Positions 15,844 to 24,232 of a stretch of 46,735 nucleotides of DNA are shown here, in pieces. Both the position numbers and the translations under genes were made by a program. The notes beneath the pieces were generated by a model that did not search any database, had not been told where the DNA came from, and saw only the letters and a list, made by a program, of their open reading frames with translations. The stretch's first letter is position 1. Every line of letters starts with the position of its first letter. This DNA is from Cyanobacteriota bacterium (GTDB lineage Bacteria; Cyanobacteriota; Vampirovibrionia; Gastranaerophilales; UBA9971). The stretch is taken from contig JAKLDH010000007.1 of NCBI GenBank assembly GCA_022703625.1, positions 1-46,735 on the forward strand, written 5' to 3'.

Positions 15844-17259
15844 ATGCAAAATCAATTTTTAAAAACCATATTATCTTTGCCCGGAATTAAAGTTCTTGTT
15901 TTTTATGTTCAAAAATTTTTTAAAAAATTGAAAAATAATTTTAAGCCTGAACTTATTGAACTTGATGAAGAATTAACAACCTATATTAATAAAATTTTTG
16001 AACAGCAGGAAAAAGAACGAATTGTAAGATGGCTTGTTAATAGTATTAGAGATTCTTTGGATATTGATAAGGTTCTTGAAACAATTGTTGAAAAAATAGG
16101 CAGGCTGTTAAATGTTGACCGTTGTTTAATTGCATTATTTGAAAAAGAAAAACAGGAATTTTATTTTCGCAGTAAATATCTAAAAAATAGCGGCATTCAA
16201 TCTATTGTTAATGACGAAAAATTTGTTTGCGAACTTCCATCTAAATGGAAAAATCTTTTGATAAAAAATTTTAATGCCATAATTATCAATGATTACAATG
16301 AAAACAACCTTCAGTCAAAAGAAATTGATTATCTCAAAGAAAATAACATTAAATCTTTAATAATTATTCCTGTTGTTCATAAAGAAGAAATATTCGGGAT
16401 TATTATGGTTCATCAGGTTGAGTATTCAAGAAAATGGGAAGATGCGCATTTTGAGATTTTGAAAGATACGGAAAGTCAAATTGCTGTCGCAATAAATCAG
16501 GCAATTTTGTATTCAAAAATTCAGGAAGCGACAAAATTGAAAAGTGAATTCTTAGCCAGTATGTCGCATGAATTAAGAACGCCTTTAAATGCGATAATCG
16601 GCTTTTCAGAAATGCTCATTAGTCAGGATTATGGGGCTTTAAACGAAAAACAAAGAAAATTTCTGACAAATATTTCTGTAAGCGGCGAACACTTGTTAAG
16701 ACTTGTTAATGACGCGCTTGATCTTTCCCGGATCGAGTCAGGAAATATGGAAGTCTGTTATGAGCTCTTTAAAATCCAGCCTGTAATTAATGAAACAGTT
16801 TCTATTCTTAACGCAATAGCGATTAAAAAAAATGTTCAAATAAAATTGAATATAAATTGTGAAATTGCGATTAACGCTGATTTAAGGAAATTTAAGCAAA
16901 TAATGTATAATTTGCTTAGTAATGCGATAAAATTTACCGGCGAAAATAGCGAAGTTATTATAAATGCTTTTGAGGAGGACAGAAATCTTAAAGTGGAAAT
17001 TAGTGATAATGGTATTGGAATTTCTGCTAAAGACAGGGAAAAGTTATTCAAAAAATTTAGCCAACTGGATTCTTCTTTAACAAGAAAGCAGGAAGGTACA
17101 GGATTAGGGCTTACTTTAACAAAAAAACTTGTTGAACTTCATAAAGGCGCGATTGATTTTGAATCTGAAGAAGGTAAGGGTTCAAAATTCTGGTTTATAC
17201 TTCCATTTGTAAAAATAGATAATACGCAGGCAGGTCAGTTGAAACATCAGGTTGTATAA
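15844..17259 (+). CDS. GAF-domain sensor histidine kinase
   Basis: The 471-residue kinase has a GAF domain at about 64-225 (a VDRCLIALFE strand and a later IIIPVVHKEEIFGIIMVHQ strand). A HisKA dimerisation domain follows with SHELRTPLNAIIGF (phospho-His about 242). The HATPase domain shows NLLSNAIKFT (N box), ISDNGIGIS (G1) and GTGLGLTL (G2). There is no membrane helix of note, so it senses a cytosolic ligand or partner. No response regulator is adjacent (orphan). No clear SD lies before ATG 15844. A MITE arm begins about 30 bases after its stop. Confidence 0.92.
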   Translation: MQNQFLKTILSLPGIKVLVFYVQKFFKKLKNNFKPELIELDEELTTYINKIFEQQEKERIVRWLVNSIRDSLDIDKVLETIVEKIGRLLNVDRCLIALFEKEKQEFYFRSKYLKNSGIQSIVNDEKFVCELPSKWKNLLIKNFNAIIINDYNENNLQSKEIDYLKENNIKSLIIIPVVHKEEIFGIIMVHQVEYSRKWEDAHFEILKDTESQIAVAINQAILYSKIQEATKLKSEFLASMSHELRTPLNAIIGFSEMLISQDYGALNEKQRKFLTNISVSGEHLLRLVNDALDLSRIESGNMEVCYELFKIQPVINETVSILNAIAIKKNVQIKLNINCEIAINADLRKFKQIMYNLLSNAIKFTGENSEVIINAFEEDRNLKVEISDNGIGISAKDREKLFKKFSQLDSSLTRKQEGTGLGLTLTKKLVELHKGAIDFESEEGKGSKFWFILPFVKIDNTQAGQLKHQVV

Positions 17260-17287
17260 GCATGCAAGACTTATTTTAATTGGCATG

Positions 17288-17332
17288 ACAGCTTTTTAAA
17301 CAATTAACGAAAACTTATTTTGATTGATATAT
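17288..17332 (+). repeat. Solo arm of the TATACCAATC MITE family
   Basis: ACAGCTTTTTAAACAATTAA then CGAAAACTTATTTTGATTGATATA matches the right arm of the elements at 9404 (inverted), 18359, 19662 and 19847. Its partner arm is absent. Confidence 0.6.
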
Positions 17333-17367
17333 TATAGAAAGAAGTATTTGTATAATAAAAAAAAATA

Positions 17368-18378
17368 ATGCATACAAAATTTGAAAATCAAAAAAGATTA
17401 AAAAAATTAACGATTGAAAATATAAATTTTGACAGTTGCGTTATATTAGCGCCAATGGCGGGGATTACAGATACTGTTCTTCGTCAGGTTGTAAGGCTTT
17501 TTAGCGCTAAATGCCTGCTGATGAGTGAAATGATCAGCTCTGAATCGCTTAAACATAATAATGAAAAATATCTTCTGGATCATGAAAAACTGGAATTTCC
17601 TCTGGCATTTCAGATTTCAGGACATAAACCTGAATTTATGGCGGAAGCGGCTCAAAAACTTGAAAGAATTTCTACCTTTATAGACATAAATATGGGGTGT
17701 CCGGCTCCTAAAATAATAAAAAACTTTGATGGCGCAAGATTAATGACAGATTTGAAGCTTGCGTCAAAAATTATAACAACAGTTAAAAATGCGGTTAAAG
17801 TTCCTGTAACGGTTAAATGCAGGCTGGGCTGGGATCATGATTCAAAAAACCATGTTGAATTTGCTAAAATGGCGGAAACTTCAGGAGCAAACGCCATTAT
17901 TGTTCATGGAAGGACTCGCTCTCAGATGTATGCGGGAAAATCTGACTGGCATGCTATTGGGGAAGTTAAGAACGCTGTAAATATTCCTGTAATTGGAAAT
18001 GGAGATATAATTTCTCCTGAAACAGCCGTTGAATATCTTGACATATCAGGTTGCGACGGCATTGCCGTTGGAAGAGGGATTTTAGGCGATCCCGGGCTTA
18101 TCGGCAGAATTGAAAATTATATTGATTTTGGAAAGCTTGAACCTTCTCCTGATATTAAAACAAGGCTTGAAATAGCTTTAATCCATTGTAAAAAGCAGGT
18201 TGAGCACAGGGGAGAAGATGCGGGAGTAAAGTATATGAGAAAATTCTTTGCTCATTATGTAAAAAACATTAAAAATGCAGGGAAATACAGATTTGATCTG
18301 GTAACAAGCGAAAGTCTGTCTGAAGTTGAGAGTATTTTTGAAAAAATATTAAAGGATATCAGCTTTTTAACAAATTAA
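17368..18378 (+). CDS. dusB: tRNA-dihydrouridine synthase
   Basis: The 336-residue flavoenzyme reduces uridines in the tRNA D-loop with FMN and NADPH. The barrel carries APMAGITDTVLRQV at the start, INMGCPAPKI with the catalytic Cys, VTVKCRLGW, VHGRTRSQMY, IGNGDI and DGIAVGRGILGDP, which is the DusB-type order. A helical tRNA-binding domain ends the protein. The last codons (DISFLTN and the stop) coincide with the conserved end of a MITE family, GATATCAGCTTTTTAACAAATTAAC, so the natural C-terminus may have been replaced. ATG 17368 has no strong SD. Confidence 0.9.
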   Translation: MHTKFENQKRLKKLTIENINFDSCVILAPMAGITDTVLRQVVRLFSAKCLLMSEMISSESLKHNNEKYLLDHEKLEFPLAFQISGHKPEFMAEAAQKLERISTFIDINMGCPAPKIIKNFDGARLMTDLKLASKIITTVKNAVKVPVTVKCRLGWDHDSKNHVEFAKMAETSGANAIIVHGRTRSQMYAGKSDWHAIGEVKNAVNIPVIGNGDIISPETAVEYLDISGCDGIAVGRGILGDPGLIGRIENYIDFGKLEPSPDIKTRLEIALIHCKKQVEHRGEDAGVKYMRKFFAHYVKNIKNAGKYRFDLVTSESLSEVESIFEKILKDISFLTN

Positions 18379-18474
18379 CGAAAACTTATTTTGATTGGTA
18401 TAGGAGCGCGGCGCAAAGCGCCGCGCTCCCTCTCTAAAGAAGGGGCGGCTGCGGCTCTGTCGCAGCCGCCCCTT
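18359..18474. mobile_element. MITE arm of the TATACCAATC family with two GC-rich hairpins
   Basis: The arm (18359-18402) overlaps the 3' end of dusB and ends TTGATTGGTATA. Next come a perfect hairpin GGAGCGCGGCGC-AAA-GCGCCGCGCTCC (18403-18429) and a second with 14-base arms (18440-18474). No second terminal repeat is obvious. The rest of the gap to 18602 is AT-rich with a repeated AATATAATTARATA motif. Confidence 0.6.
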
Positions 18475-18602
18475 TATAAGTTATAATTAAATTTAGTTAC
18501 TTTTCCTCTACCCTGGGTATATTTTATCTCCGTTGATTTATTAAATACAATTAGATATTATTAAATATAATTAAATATAATTAGATATAACATGAGGTTG
18601 TC

Positions 18603-19658
18603 TTGATAAATATTAATAACATAAAATTAACTTCAGATATGCTTCTTATCATTAGCGAAATAGACGAATTTAAGGGTTCTTGGAAAGCTATTGGAAAATT
18701 ATCGCCGGAAAGATTAAAAGCACTTAAAAAAGTTGCAACAATCGAAAGTATAGGCTCTTCAAACAGAATTGAAGGAAACAGACTTTCCGATAAAGAAGTA
18801 GAGGGTTTATTATCTCAAATTGACAGAAAATCTTTTGCCTCAAGAGATGAAGAAGAAGTTGCAGGCTACGCTAATCTTATGGACACAATTTTTCAAGACT
18901 GGGAAGTTATTCCATTCAATGAAAATTATATAAAACAGCTTCATAAGATACTTTTACAATATTCAACAAAAGATGAAAAACACAGAGGCGAGTATAAAAA
19001 ACTTTCAAACAGCGTTGCGGCTTATGATGCAAATGGCAATCAGTTGGGCATAGTCTTTGAAACCGCAACTCCATTCGAAACCCCTCAAATGATGAAAGCT
19101 TTGGTTGATTGGACAAAATCAGTTATTGAGGATAAAGCATTGCATCCCCTGATAACTATTGGAATATTTGTTGTTTCCTTTCTTGCAATTCATCCTTTTC
19201 AAGACGGCAACGGCAGAATTTCAAGGGCATTAACCGCCCTGCTGTTATTAAAATCAGGTTATGCTTATACCCCATATTGCTCCATAGAATCTATTGTGGA
19301 AGATAACAAGGAAGGTTATTACAGAGCCTTGCGCTCAACCCAGTCAACTCTTCGAGGCGAGCAAAACTTTGAACCTTGGCTTATGTTTTTTTTAAGAACC
19401 CTTCAAAAGCATAAAATCAGGCTGGAAAATAAAATCGGCAAGGATATTACTTATATGACCGAGCTACCTGAGCTTTCAGCAAAGATTATGGAAATAATTG
19501 AAAGCAAAGAACGCATTACAGTTTCTGAAGTTATAGAAAAAACCGGAGCCAATCAAAATACAATTAAAAAACATTTAGCAGAATTGGTTTTAAAAGGATA
19601 TTTAATCAAGCATGGTAAAACACGTGGAGCTTGGTACACAAAAGCTAAAGAAAATTGA
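18603..19658 (+). CDS. Fic-family protein (AMP-transferase type, class II) with C-terminal winged helix
   Basis: The 351-residue protein has the canonical active-site loop HPFQDGNGR at about 197-205. Its N-terminal inhibitory helix (SNRIEG, Ser53 to Glu57-Gly58) fits the [S/T]xxxE[G/N] rule of class II Fic proteins, in which the glutamate blocks ATP binding. The last ~65 residues are a winged-helix domain (ITVSEVIEKTGANQNTIKKH), suggesting DNA binding or autoregulation. Fic enzymes transfer AMP from ATP to protein hydroxyls. The start is TTG 18603 with GAGG six bases upstream; the next ATG would drop 12 residues. Composition resembles its neighbours. Confidence 0.9.
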   Translation: MININNIKLTSDMLLIISEIDEFKGSWKAIGKLSPERLKALKKVATIESIGSSNRIEGNRLSDKEVEGLLSQIDRKSFASRDEEEVAGYANLMDTIFQDWEVIPFNENYIKQLHKILLQYSTKDEKHRGEYKKLSNSVAAYDANGNQLGIVFETATPFETPQMMKALVDWTKSVIEDKALHPLITIGIFVVSFLAIHPFQDGNGRISRALTALLLLKSGYAYTPYCSIESIVEDNKEGYYRALRSTQSTLRGEQNFEPWLMFFLRTLQKHKIRLENKIGKDITYMTELPELSAKIMEIIESKERITVSEVIEKTGANQNTIKKHLAELVLKGYLIKHGKTRGAWYTKAKEN

Positions 19659-19661
19659 TGT

Positions 19662-19848
19662 TATACCAATCAATTTAAAAAACCGTTAAATAAAAAAGAT
19701 GGTTTTTGTAAATCCTTAATTAGCAGGTGTTTTGCCGAAGGCAAAACACCTGCTCTACTCTTACTCAGCCCGCGCCACCCGCAGGGTGGCGCGGGCTGTA
19801 GGTATCAGCTTTTTAAGCAATTAACGAAAACTTATTTGGATTAGTATA
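19662..19848. mobile_element. MITE-like element, TATACCAATC family
   Basis: It runs from TATACCAATC, three bases past the fic stop, to GATTAGTATA. The core has hairpins GCAGGTGTTTTGCC-GAA-GGCAAAACACCTGC and CAGCCCGCGCCACCC-GCA-GGGTGGCGCGGGCTG. The arms match 9404-9589; the hairpins are different sequences of the same design. Confidence 0.75.
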
Positions 19849-19964
19849 TACCAATTATTAAAAAAATCGGCAAATAAAAAAGATGATTTTGGTAAAGCCT
19901 TAATTGACGGGCTGTAGATATTAGCTTTTTAACAAATTAACGAAAACTTATTTGGTTTGGTATA
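19847..19964. mobile_element. MITE-like element abutting the previous one, core nearly lost
   Basis: It starts TATACCAATTATT in the TATA shared with the previous element and ends TTTGGTATA. Both arms are complete, but the core is only GACGGGCTGTAGATATTAG, apparently a deletion or an empty form. The remaining bases to 20115 are AT-rich with a TATAAT at 20051. Confidence 0.7.
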
Positions 19965-20115
19965 AAATTAATAAATTAATCCTATCTAAATTTAAATTTA
20001 TTAATGATAATATAGCAATTAATAAATAATTTAAATTACTTTTGTTGTGTTATAATTTCAGACATTAAAGTAAAAAAATATTTGAATTCTGGTTATTGAA
20101 GGAGAAAAAAAGTAT

Positions 20116-21132
20116 ATGAACAAAAATCTGTTTGAGCTTGCAAAACTTAAACTTGCTCCTCAATTGCCTGAAATTAAACCTATTGTTCAAGGTGGCATGG
20201 CTATAAAAATAAGCACGGCAAAACTTGCCGCATCTGTGGCAAATTGCGGAGGACTTGGCATAATAGCCGCATCGGGACTTACAAAAGAAGAATTGCAGGA
20301 TCAAATAAGACAGGCAAGAGAGCTTCAACTAAATAAAAAAGGTTTAATTGGCATAAATATAATGTATGCGGCAAGCGATTTCAACATGCTCGTTAAAACT
20401 GCTATGGAAGAAGGAATTGATGTTGTTATTTTCGGAGCAGGCTTTTCAAGAGATGTCTTTTCCATGGGAGAAGAGTCTAACACGCCAATAATCCCTATTG
20501 TAAGTTCAGCAAAACTCGCCAAAATCTCAAGAAAACTGGGAGCGACTTCTGTAATCGTAGAAAGCGGAGAAGCTGGAGGTCATTTAGGAACCTGCGAAAA
20601 CACCGATACATTATTAGTGGAAGTAAAACAGGCTCTTGATGAAGAAGAAGCTCAGGACGGCAGGCATGTCCCTATTGTTGCCGCCGGTGGAGCTGTTAAC
20701 GGTTTTGATATCGCAAAATTATTTAAATTGGGAGCGGAAGGCGTTCAAATGGGCACTCGTTTTGTTTTAAGCAAGGAATGTGAGGTTTCCGCCGCTTTTA
20801 AACAACTTTATTTGAGTATAAAAGAATCTGACGTTATTACAATTTTAAGCCCTGTCGGACTTTCGGCAAGAGCAATCTTAAACGATTTCAGCAAAAAAAT
20901 TCTTGACGGCGCTGTGGAAAAACCGCTTTCATGCGAAAGATGCTTAAAAAAATGCTCAAGAGCTTTTTGTCTGATGAAATCTTTAAAAGTGGCTGAGAGC
21001 GGCAATGTACAAGACGGTCTTATTTTTGTCGGCAAAAATGTTTGTAAAATAAAAGAAATTCTTTCTGTAGAAGAGATATTTGAAAAAATAGAAAAAGAGT
21101 TTAATCTTGCCTTCGCCGAAAGCCTTTGTTAA
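20116..21132 (+). CDS. Nitronate monooxygenase/FabK-like flavoprotein
   Basis: The 338-residue TIM barrel has the family start PIVQGGMAIKIS, then GGLGIIAASG, a GATSVIVESGEAGGHLG segment with the conserved His, PIVAAGGAVNG and EGVQMGTRFV, the FMN phosphate site. NMO/FabK-type enzymes oxidise nitronates or reduce enoyl-ACP with FMN; which one cannot be told here. Unusually, the C-terminal region carries a cysteine cluster (CERCLKKCSRAFC at about 276-288), more like a metal or Fe-S site than a standard NMO tail. GGAG lies ahead of ATG 20116. Confidence 0.82.
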   Translation: MNKNLFELAKLKLAPQLPEIKPIVQGGMAIKISTAKLAASVANCGGLGIIAASGLTKEELQDQIRQARELQLNKKGLIGINIMYAASDFNMLVKTAMEEGIDVVIFGAGFSRDVFSMGEESNTPIIPIVSSAKLAKISRKLGATSVIVESGEAGGHLGTCENTDTLLVEVKQALDEEEAQDGRHVPIVAAGGAVNGFDIAKLFKLGAEGVQMGTRFVLSKECEVSAAFKQLYLSIKESDVITILSPVGLSARAILNDFSKKILDGAVEKPLSCERCLKKCSRAFCLMKSLKVAESGNVQDGLIFVGKNVCKIKEILSVEEIFEKIEKEFNLAFAESLC

Positions 21133-21286
21133 CAAATATTTTAACGTTAGCTTCACCTCTTTTGTAAACCTATAGCAAACTTTATTAGCAAAAGTTAACT
21201 ATTTTGTGTTATTCAACAAAACTTGATAACATAATTTTGTTGGGCATTTGTTTATCTGTCTATACTGCTCCTAAAATGAAGTTTGG

Positions 21287-21325
21287 TTTTTGTTGCGCGG
21301 CGGTTTTGTCGTCAAGCAACAAAAA
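21287..21325. other. Long inverted repeat between NMO and STAS genes
   Basis: TTTTTGTTGC (21287-21296) pairs with GCAACAAAAA (21316-21325). The loop is GC-rich and holds GGCGGTTTTGTCGTC, which may pair further. There is no T-run on the plus strand after it. A regulatory RNA hairpin or protein-binding palindrome is possible. Confidence 0.45.
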
Positions 21326-21408
21326 TAATTTAACAAAAATCCGAAATTTATTTTTAGTTTGAGTATATTTTAATGTCAAAATTATTTAATAAGGAACAAT
21401 TTTAAACT

Positions 21409-21777
21409 ATGGACTGGTCTTTTAAAAAATTTGAAAACGACTGTATTATAGAAGTGCCGGGAAACATTTTTAACGATGTGGTGACAGAATCGTTAAAAGA
21501 GTTTATAAAAGACTTGTCAGACAATGATTATAAAGTTTTTTTTCTGGATATGAGCCAAATCTCAAAGGTTAATTCAAAAAGCTTAGCTTCTATTATAAAC
21601 ATTTATCAGTTTGCGAACTGTTATGATATAGAGATAAAGCTTTTTAACCTGCATCCGTATGTATCACAATTAATATATCAAACAAGACTGAATCAAATCT
21701 TTGATATTTGTGATCCCAGCCATGAAATTTATTCAAAAAACTCGGTAATTTCAATAAATTCTCGCAAAACTGCTTAA
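21409..21777 (+). CDS. STAS-domain protein (anti-sigma factor antagonist-like)
   Basis: The 122-residue product follows the STAS pattern: CIIEVPGNIF, then YKVFFLDMSQISKVNSKSLASI with the loop serine (NSKS), then a helix and IEIKLFNLHPYVSQLI. It probably works in phosphorylation-controlled partner switching. The sequence is diverged from the STAS gene at 7119, and neither has a kinase next to it. AAGGA lies 12 bases before ATG 21409, a rather long spacing. Confidence 0.7.
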   Translation: MDWSFKKFENDCIIEVPGNIFNDVVTESLKEFIKDLSDNDYKVFFLDMSQISKVNSKSLASIINIYQFANCYDIEIKLFNLHPYVSQLIYQTRLNQIFDICDPSHEIYSKNSVISINSRKTA

Positions 21778-21830
21778 TGCAACAAGGAATACCCTGTTAA
21801 ATCAAGGTAATACTTGATCTTTCTATACCA

Positions 21831-22109
21831 CTATTCTTCATTGTCCTGAATTATTTTTACTTCAGGCTCATCGCTCATTTTGTTAATAAAATGGCTATAT
21901 CTTTCCATTCGTAGTTTTAACCAGCTAATCATTGTTTCTGAACCATAAATTTCAATTATTCTGGTTCTTTGATAATTTTTATAGGTTTTATTGTGTATTT
22001 CTTCAAGATAAGTATTGCACCTGCAATTAAGTTCCTCAACAAGGTCATAGAGGGTTTTTAACCAGGCGGCTTCTACTGTATTTTCGTTTACTTTGTATTC
22101 AATAATCAT
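21831..22109 (-). CDS. Unknown protein (92 aa)
   Basis: No family recognised. The product begins MIIEYKVNENTVEAAWLKTL and has LYDLVEELNCRCNTYLEEIH, a basic KTYKNYQRTRIIEIYGSETM segment and an acidic C-terminal tail. It is soluble and mostly helical. The gene is convergent with the STAS gene. The frame and length look real but the SD is poor. Confidence 0.45.
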   Translation of the reverse strand: MIIEYKVNENTVEAAWLKTLYDLVEELNCRCNTYLEEIHNKTYKNYQRTRIIEIYGSETMISWLKLRMERYSHFINKMSDEPEVKIIQDNEE

Positions 22110-22239
22110 TGTTTTCTCGAAAAAATTATAATTTAAAAAACTAAATCATATCCTATTGCTATACAATTTATATTATAGCAAATTTTTTTTAAAAATTAAA
22201 GTTGTTATTATAGTCAGGGCAGTTCAATTTTAAAAACAA

Positions 22240-22508
22240 AAAAGACGTCATGCTGAATTTATTGAGTGAAGCAGGCGTTGCAATCCGCTAATTAGCCGAA
22301 ACAGTCATCCTGAGCAGAGCGAAGGATCTCATGGAAAGAATGCGTCATGTTGAGCGAAGCGAAACATCTCATGGCTTATATACAATAAGATTCTTCGGGC
22401 TAAAGCCCTCAGAATGACGATTAAAAAAAATAATTGGCGACCCAAGTTAATTGAGGTTTTACAAAACCCATCGTTTTTATTTGCCGATTTTTTTTAATGA
22501 TTGGTATA
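22240..22508. repeat. Composite dispersed repeats and a MITE arm
   Basis: The order is GTCATGCTGAA, GTCATCCTGAGCAGAGCGAA, GTCATGTTGAGCGAAGCG, CTAAAGCCCTCAGAATGACG, then an arm TTTGCCGATTTTTTTTAATG and TTGGTATA. This is the same module order as 3761-3896. It fills most of the gap between 22110 and 22576. Confidence 0.65.
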
Positions 22509-22576
22509 ATTAAAATCGCTTTGTTATAAAATGTATTTAAATAAACTAAATTTTAACGAGATTATAGGGGTTAAAA

Positions 22577-24046
22577 ATGCAGGAAGAAAATAGATTTGAA
22601 TATACTGTCAGAACATGCGATTGCGATGATACCCAAGCCCTTGAAAATATTCTTAACGAAATGTCCATAGAGGGATGGGACCTTTATTCGCTTAATGAGG
22701 TGGAAAACGATGAGGGCGAATACCAATATTTATGCATTTTTAGCCGTGAAGCAGAAAATATTCACGAGTTTGAAGACGAATATATTGTTGATTCCGGCGA
22801 TTTTAAATCAAGAATGAAAAAACTTCTGCATAAAAAAGAAGACCTTTACGAAGAATGCCGATTTTTACAACGCCATATTAAAGAAAAAAATCAAAAAATC
22901 AAAGATATTAAAAACTCTCTGGATTTAAACCCTGAAGCAGAAGACAGAGAGCTCCTGAATAAAGAAATTTCCGAAAAAATAAATGAACTGAATCTTTTAA
23001 AATCAAAATTTTCAGAGCTTCTTTCGCCCTCCGGCATGTATAAAAGAATAAGCCAGGACATTCTTACAATCGTTGTAAGTTATGAACTTTCCGAGCTTAT
23101 AGATAACGAAAAGGACGGCGACCTTATAGCAGAAAGCGTAAGGCTTAGACAAAAGCTTACAGACAAGTTGGGTTATATTATCCCGGGAATCCATTTTGTC
23201 ATATCCGATGAAATGAATGAAAATGAATATAATATCAAGGTCAGAAACCTAAAAACGCTTTCAGGTGTTGTATATCCAAAACACAGAAGATTTTTTATCG
23301 GGCAATCAAATCTTCAGACACCGCCGGAAGGCGCAATAGAAGATATTGACGAGCTTAACGAGCAAAGGGTTTTTTGGGTTGAAGAAGAAAAAACAAAAGA
23401 TTTTTGGGAAGGCGGCATGACTCCATCTCAGGTTATAACCAGTCATTTGGAAATTATAGTCAGAAAATATGTCGAAGATATTATCAGCTATGAAGATATT
23501 TTAAATTATATTTCCCTTCTCGAGCAAGAAAAGTCATTTTTGGCGGATAATTTGACTAATGAAGGCATTTCTCTAGGCGATCTGAGATATATTTTTGCAA
23601 ATTTAATAAGGGAAAAAGTTTCTGTTAAAGATATTGTCTTTATTTTTGAACGGTTGAACGATCTTTCTGAATATGGGCATGACAATGAAAAACTGCTTAA
23701 AGAACTGAGGTTGCTCCTGAAAAAGCATATTTGCAGTGATATTGCCGATATTAATAATACAATATACGCTGTAATAGCGCCTAAACAGTACAAAAAAGTT
23801 CTTTGCGATTTATTAAAAGCAAGTATTGAGAAAAAATGCATTGAAGAAAGCGTTGAGCTTGAAAAATTCGTTAAATATATTACTAATACCTTGCAAAATC
23901 AGGAATATGACGCATCCAGCACTGCCGTTATCTGCGAATCTGAATACAGAAAACCCTTGTTTAATTTCCTTGACCGAATAATACCAGGCATTAATGTTCT
24001 TTCAGAAGAAGAAATCGCAGAAGAATTTACTGTTCATGAAATTTAA
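22577..24046 (+). CDS. Soluble FlhA/SctV cytoplasmic-domain-like protein with N-terminal DUF4177-like domain
   Basis: Of 489 residues, about 5-56 form a small alpha/beta domain of DUF4177 style (FEYTVRTCD, EGWDLYSLNEV, YLCIFSR). Residues ~76-148 are coiled coil. From ~160 to the end the order follows the cytoplasmic domain of FlhA/SctV export gates: VVSYELSELID and GDLIAESVRLRQKLTDKLGY, IIPGIHFVISDEMNENEYNI, VVYPKHRRFFIG, MTPSQVITSHLEIIVRKY, ISLGDLRYIFANLIREKVSV, KDIVFIFERLNDLSEYG. The ~330-residue multi-helix membrane domain of real FlhA is absent, and no flagellar or type III gene is nearby. It would be cytosolic and may bind chaperone-like or secretory partners. AGGGG precedes ATG 22577. 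Confidence 0.75.
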   Translation: MQEENRFEYTVRTCDCDDTQALENILNEMSIEGWDLYSLNEVENDEGEYQYLCIFSREAENIHEFEDEYIVDSGDFKSRMKKLLHKKEDLYEECRFLQRHIKEKNQKIKDIKNSLDLNPEAEDRELLNKEISEKINELNLLKSKFSELLSPSGMYKRISQDILTIVVSYELSELIDNEKDGDLIAESVRLRQKLTDKLGYIIPGIHFVISDEMNENEYNIKVRNLKTLSGVVYPKHRRFFIGQSNLQTPPEGAIEDIDELNEQRVFWVEEEKTKDFWEGGMTPSQVITSHLEIIVRKYVEDIISYEDILNYISLLEQEKSFLADNLTNEGISLGDLRYIFANLIREKVSVKDIVFIFERLNDLSEYGHDNEKLLKELRLLLKKHICSDIADINNTIYAVIAPKQYKKVLCDLLKASIEKKCIEESVELEKFVKYITNTLQNQEYDASSTAVICESEYRKPLFNFLDRIIPGINVLSEEEIAEEFTVHEI

Positions 24047-24232
24047 TAATGTAAAGATTATAAAAAAATCACCTTGTGGCTATTGAAAATTTTATAAATA
24101 CTTGCTAAGATTTTAATTCTGACTTAAGAATATAAAAAAATAAATCTTTAAAAAAGGGGAACTCTTGTTCTTTGATTTTAATAAAATTAAAGTTCTTTTT
24201 TAGTATCGCTTAATATAAAACAGGGTGAAAAA

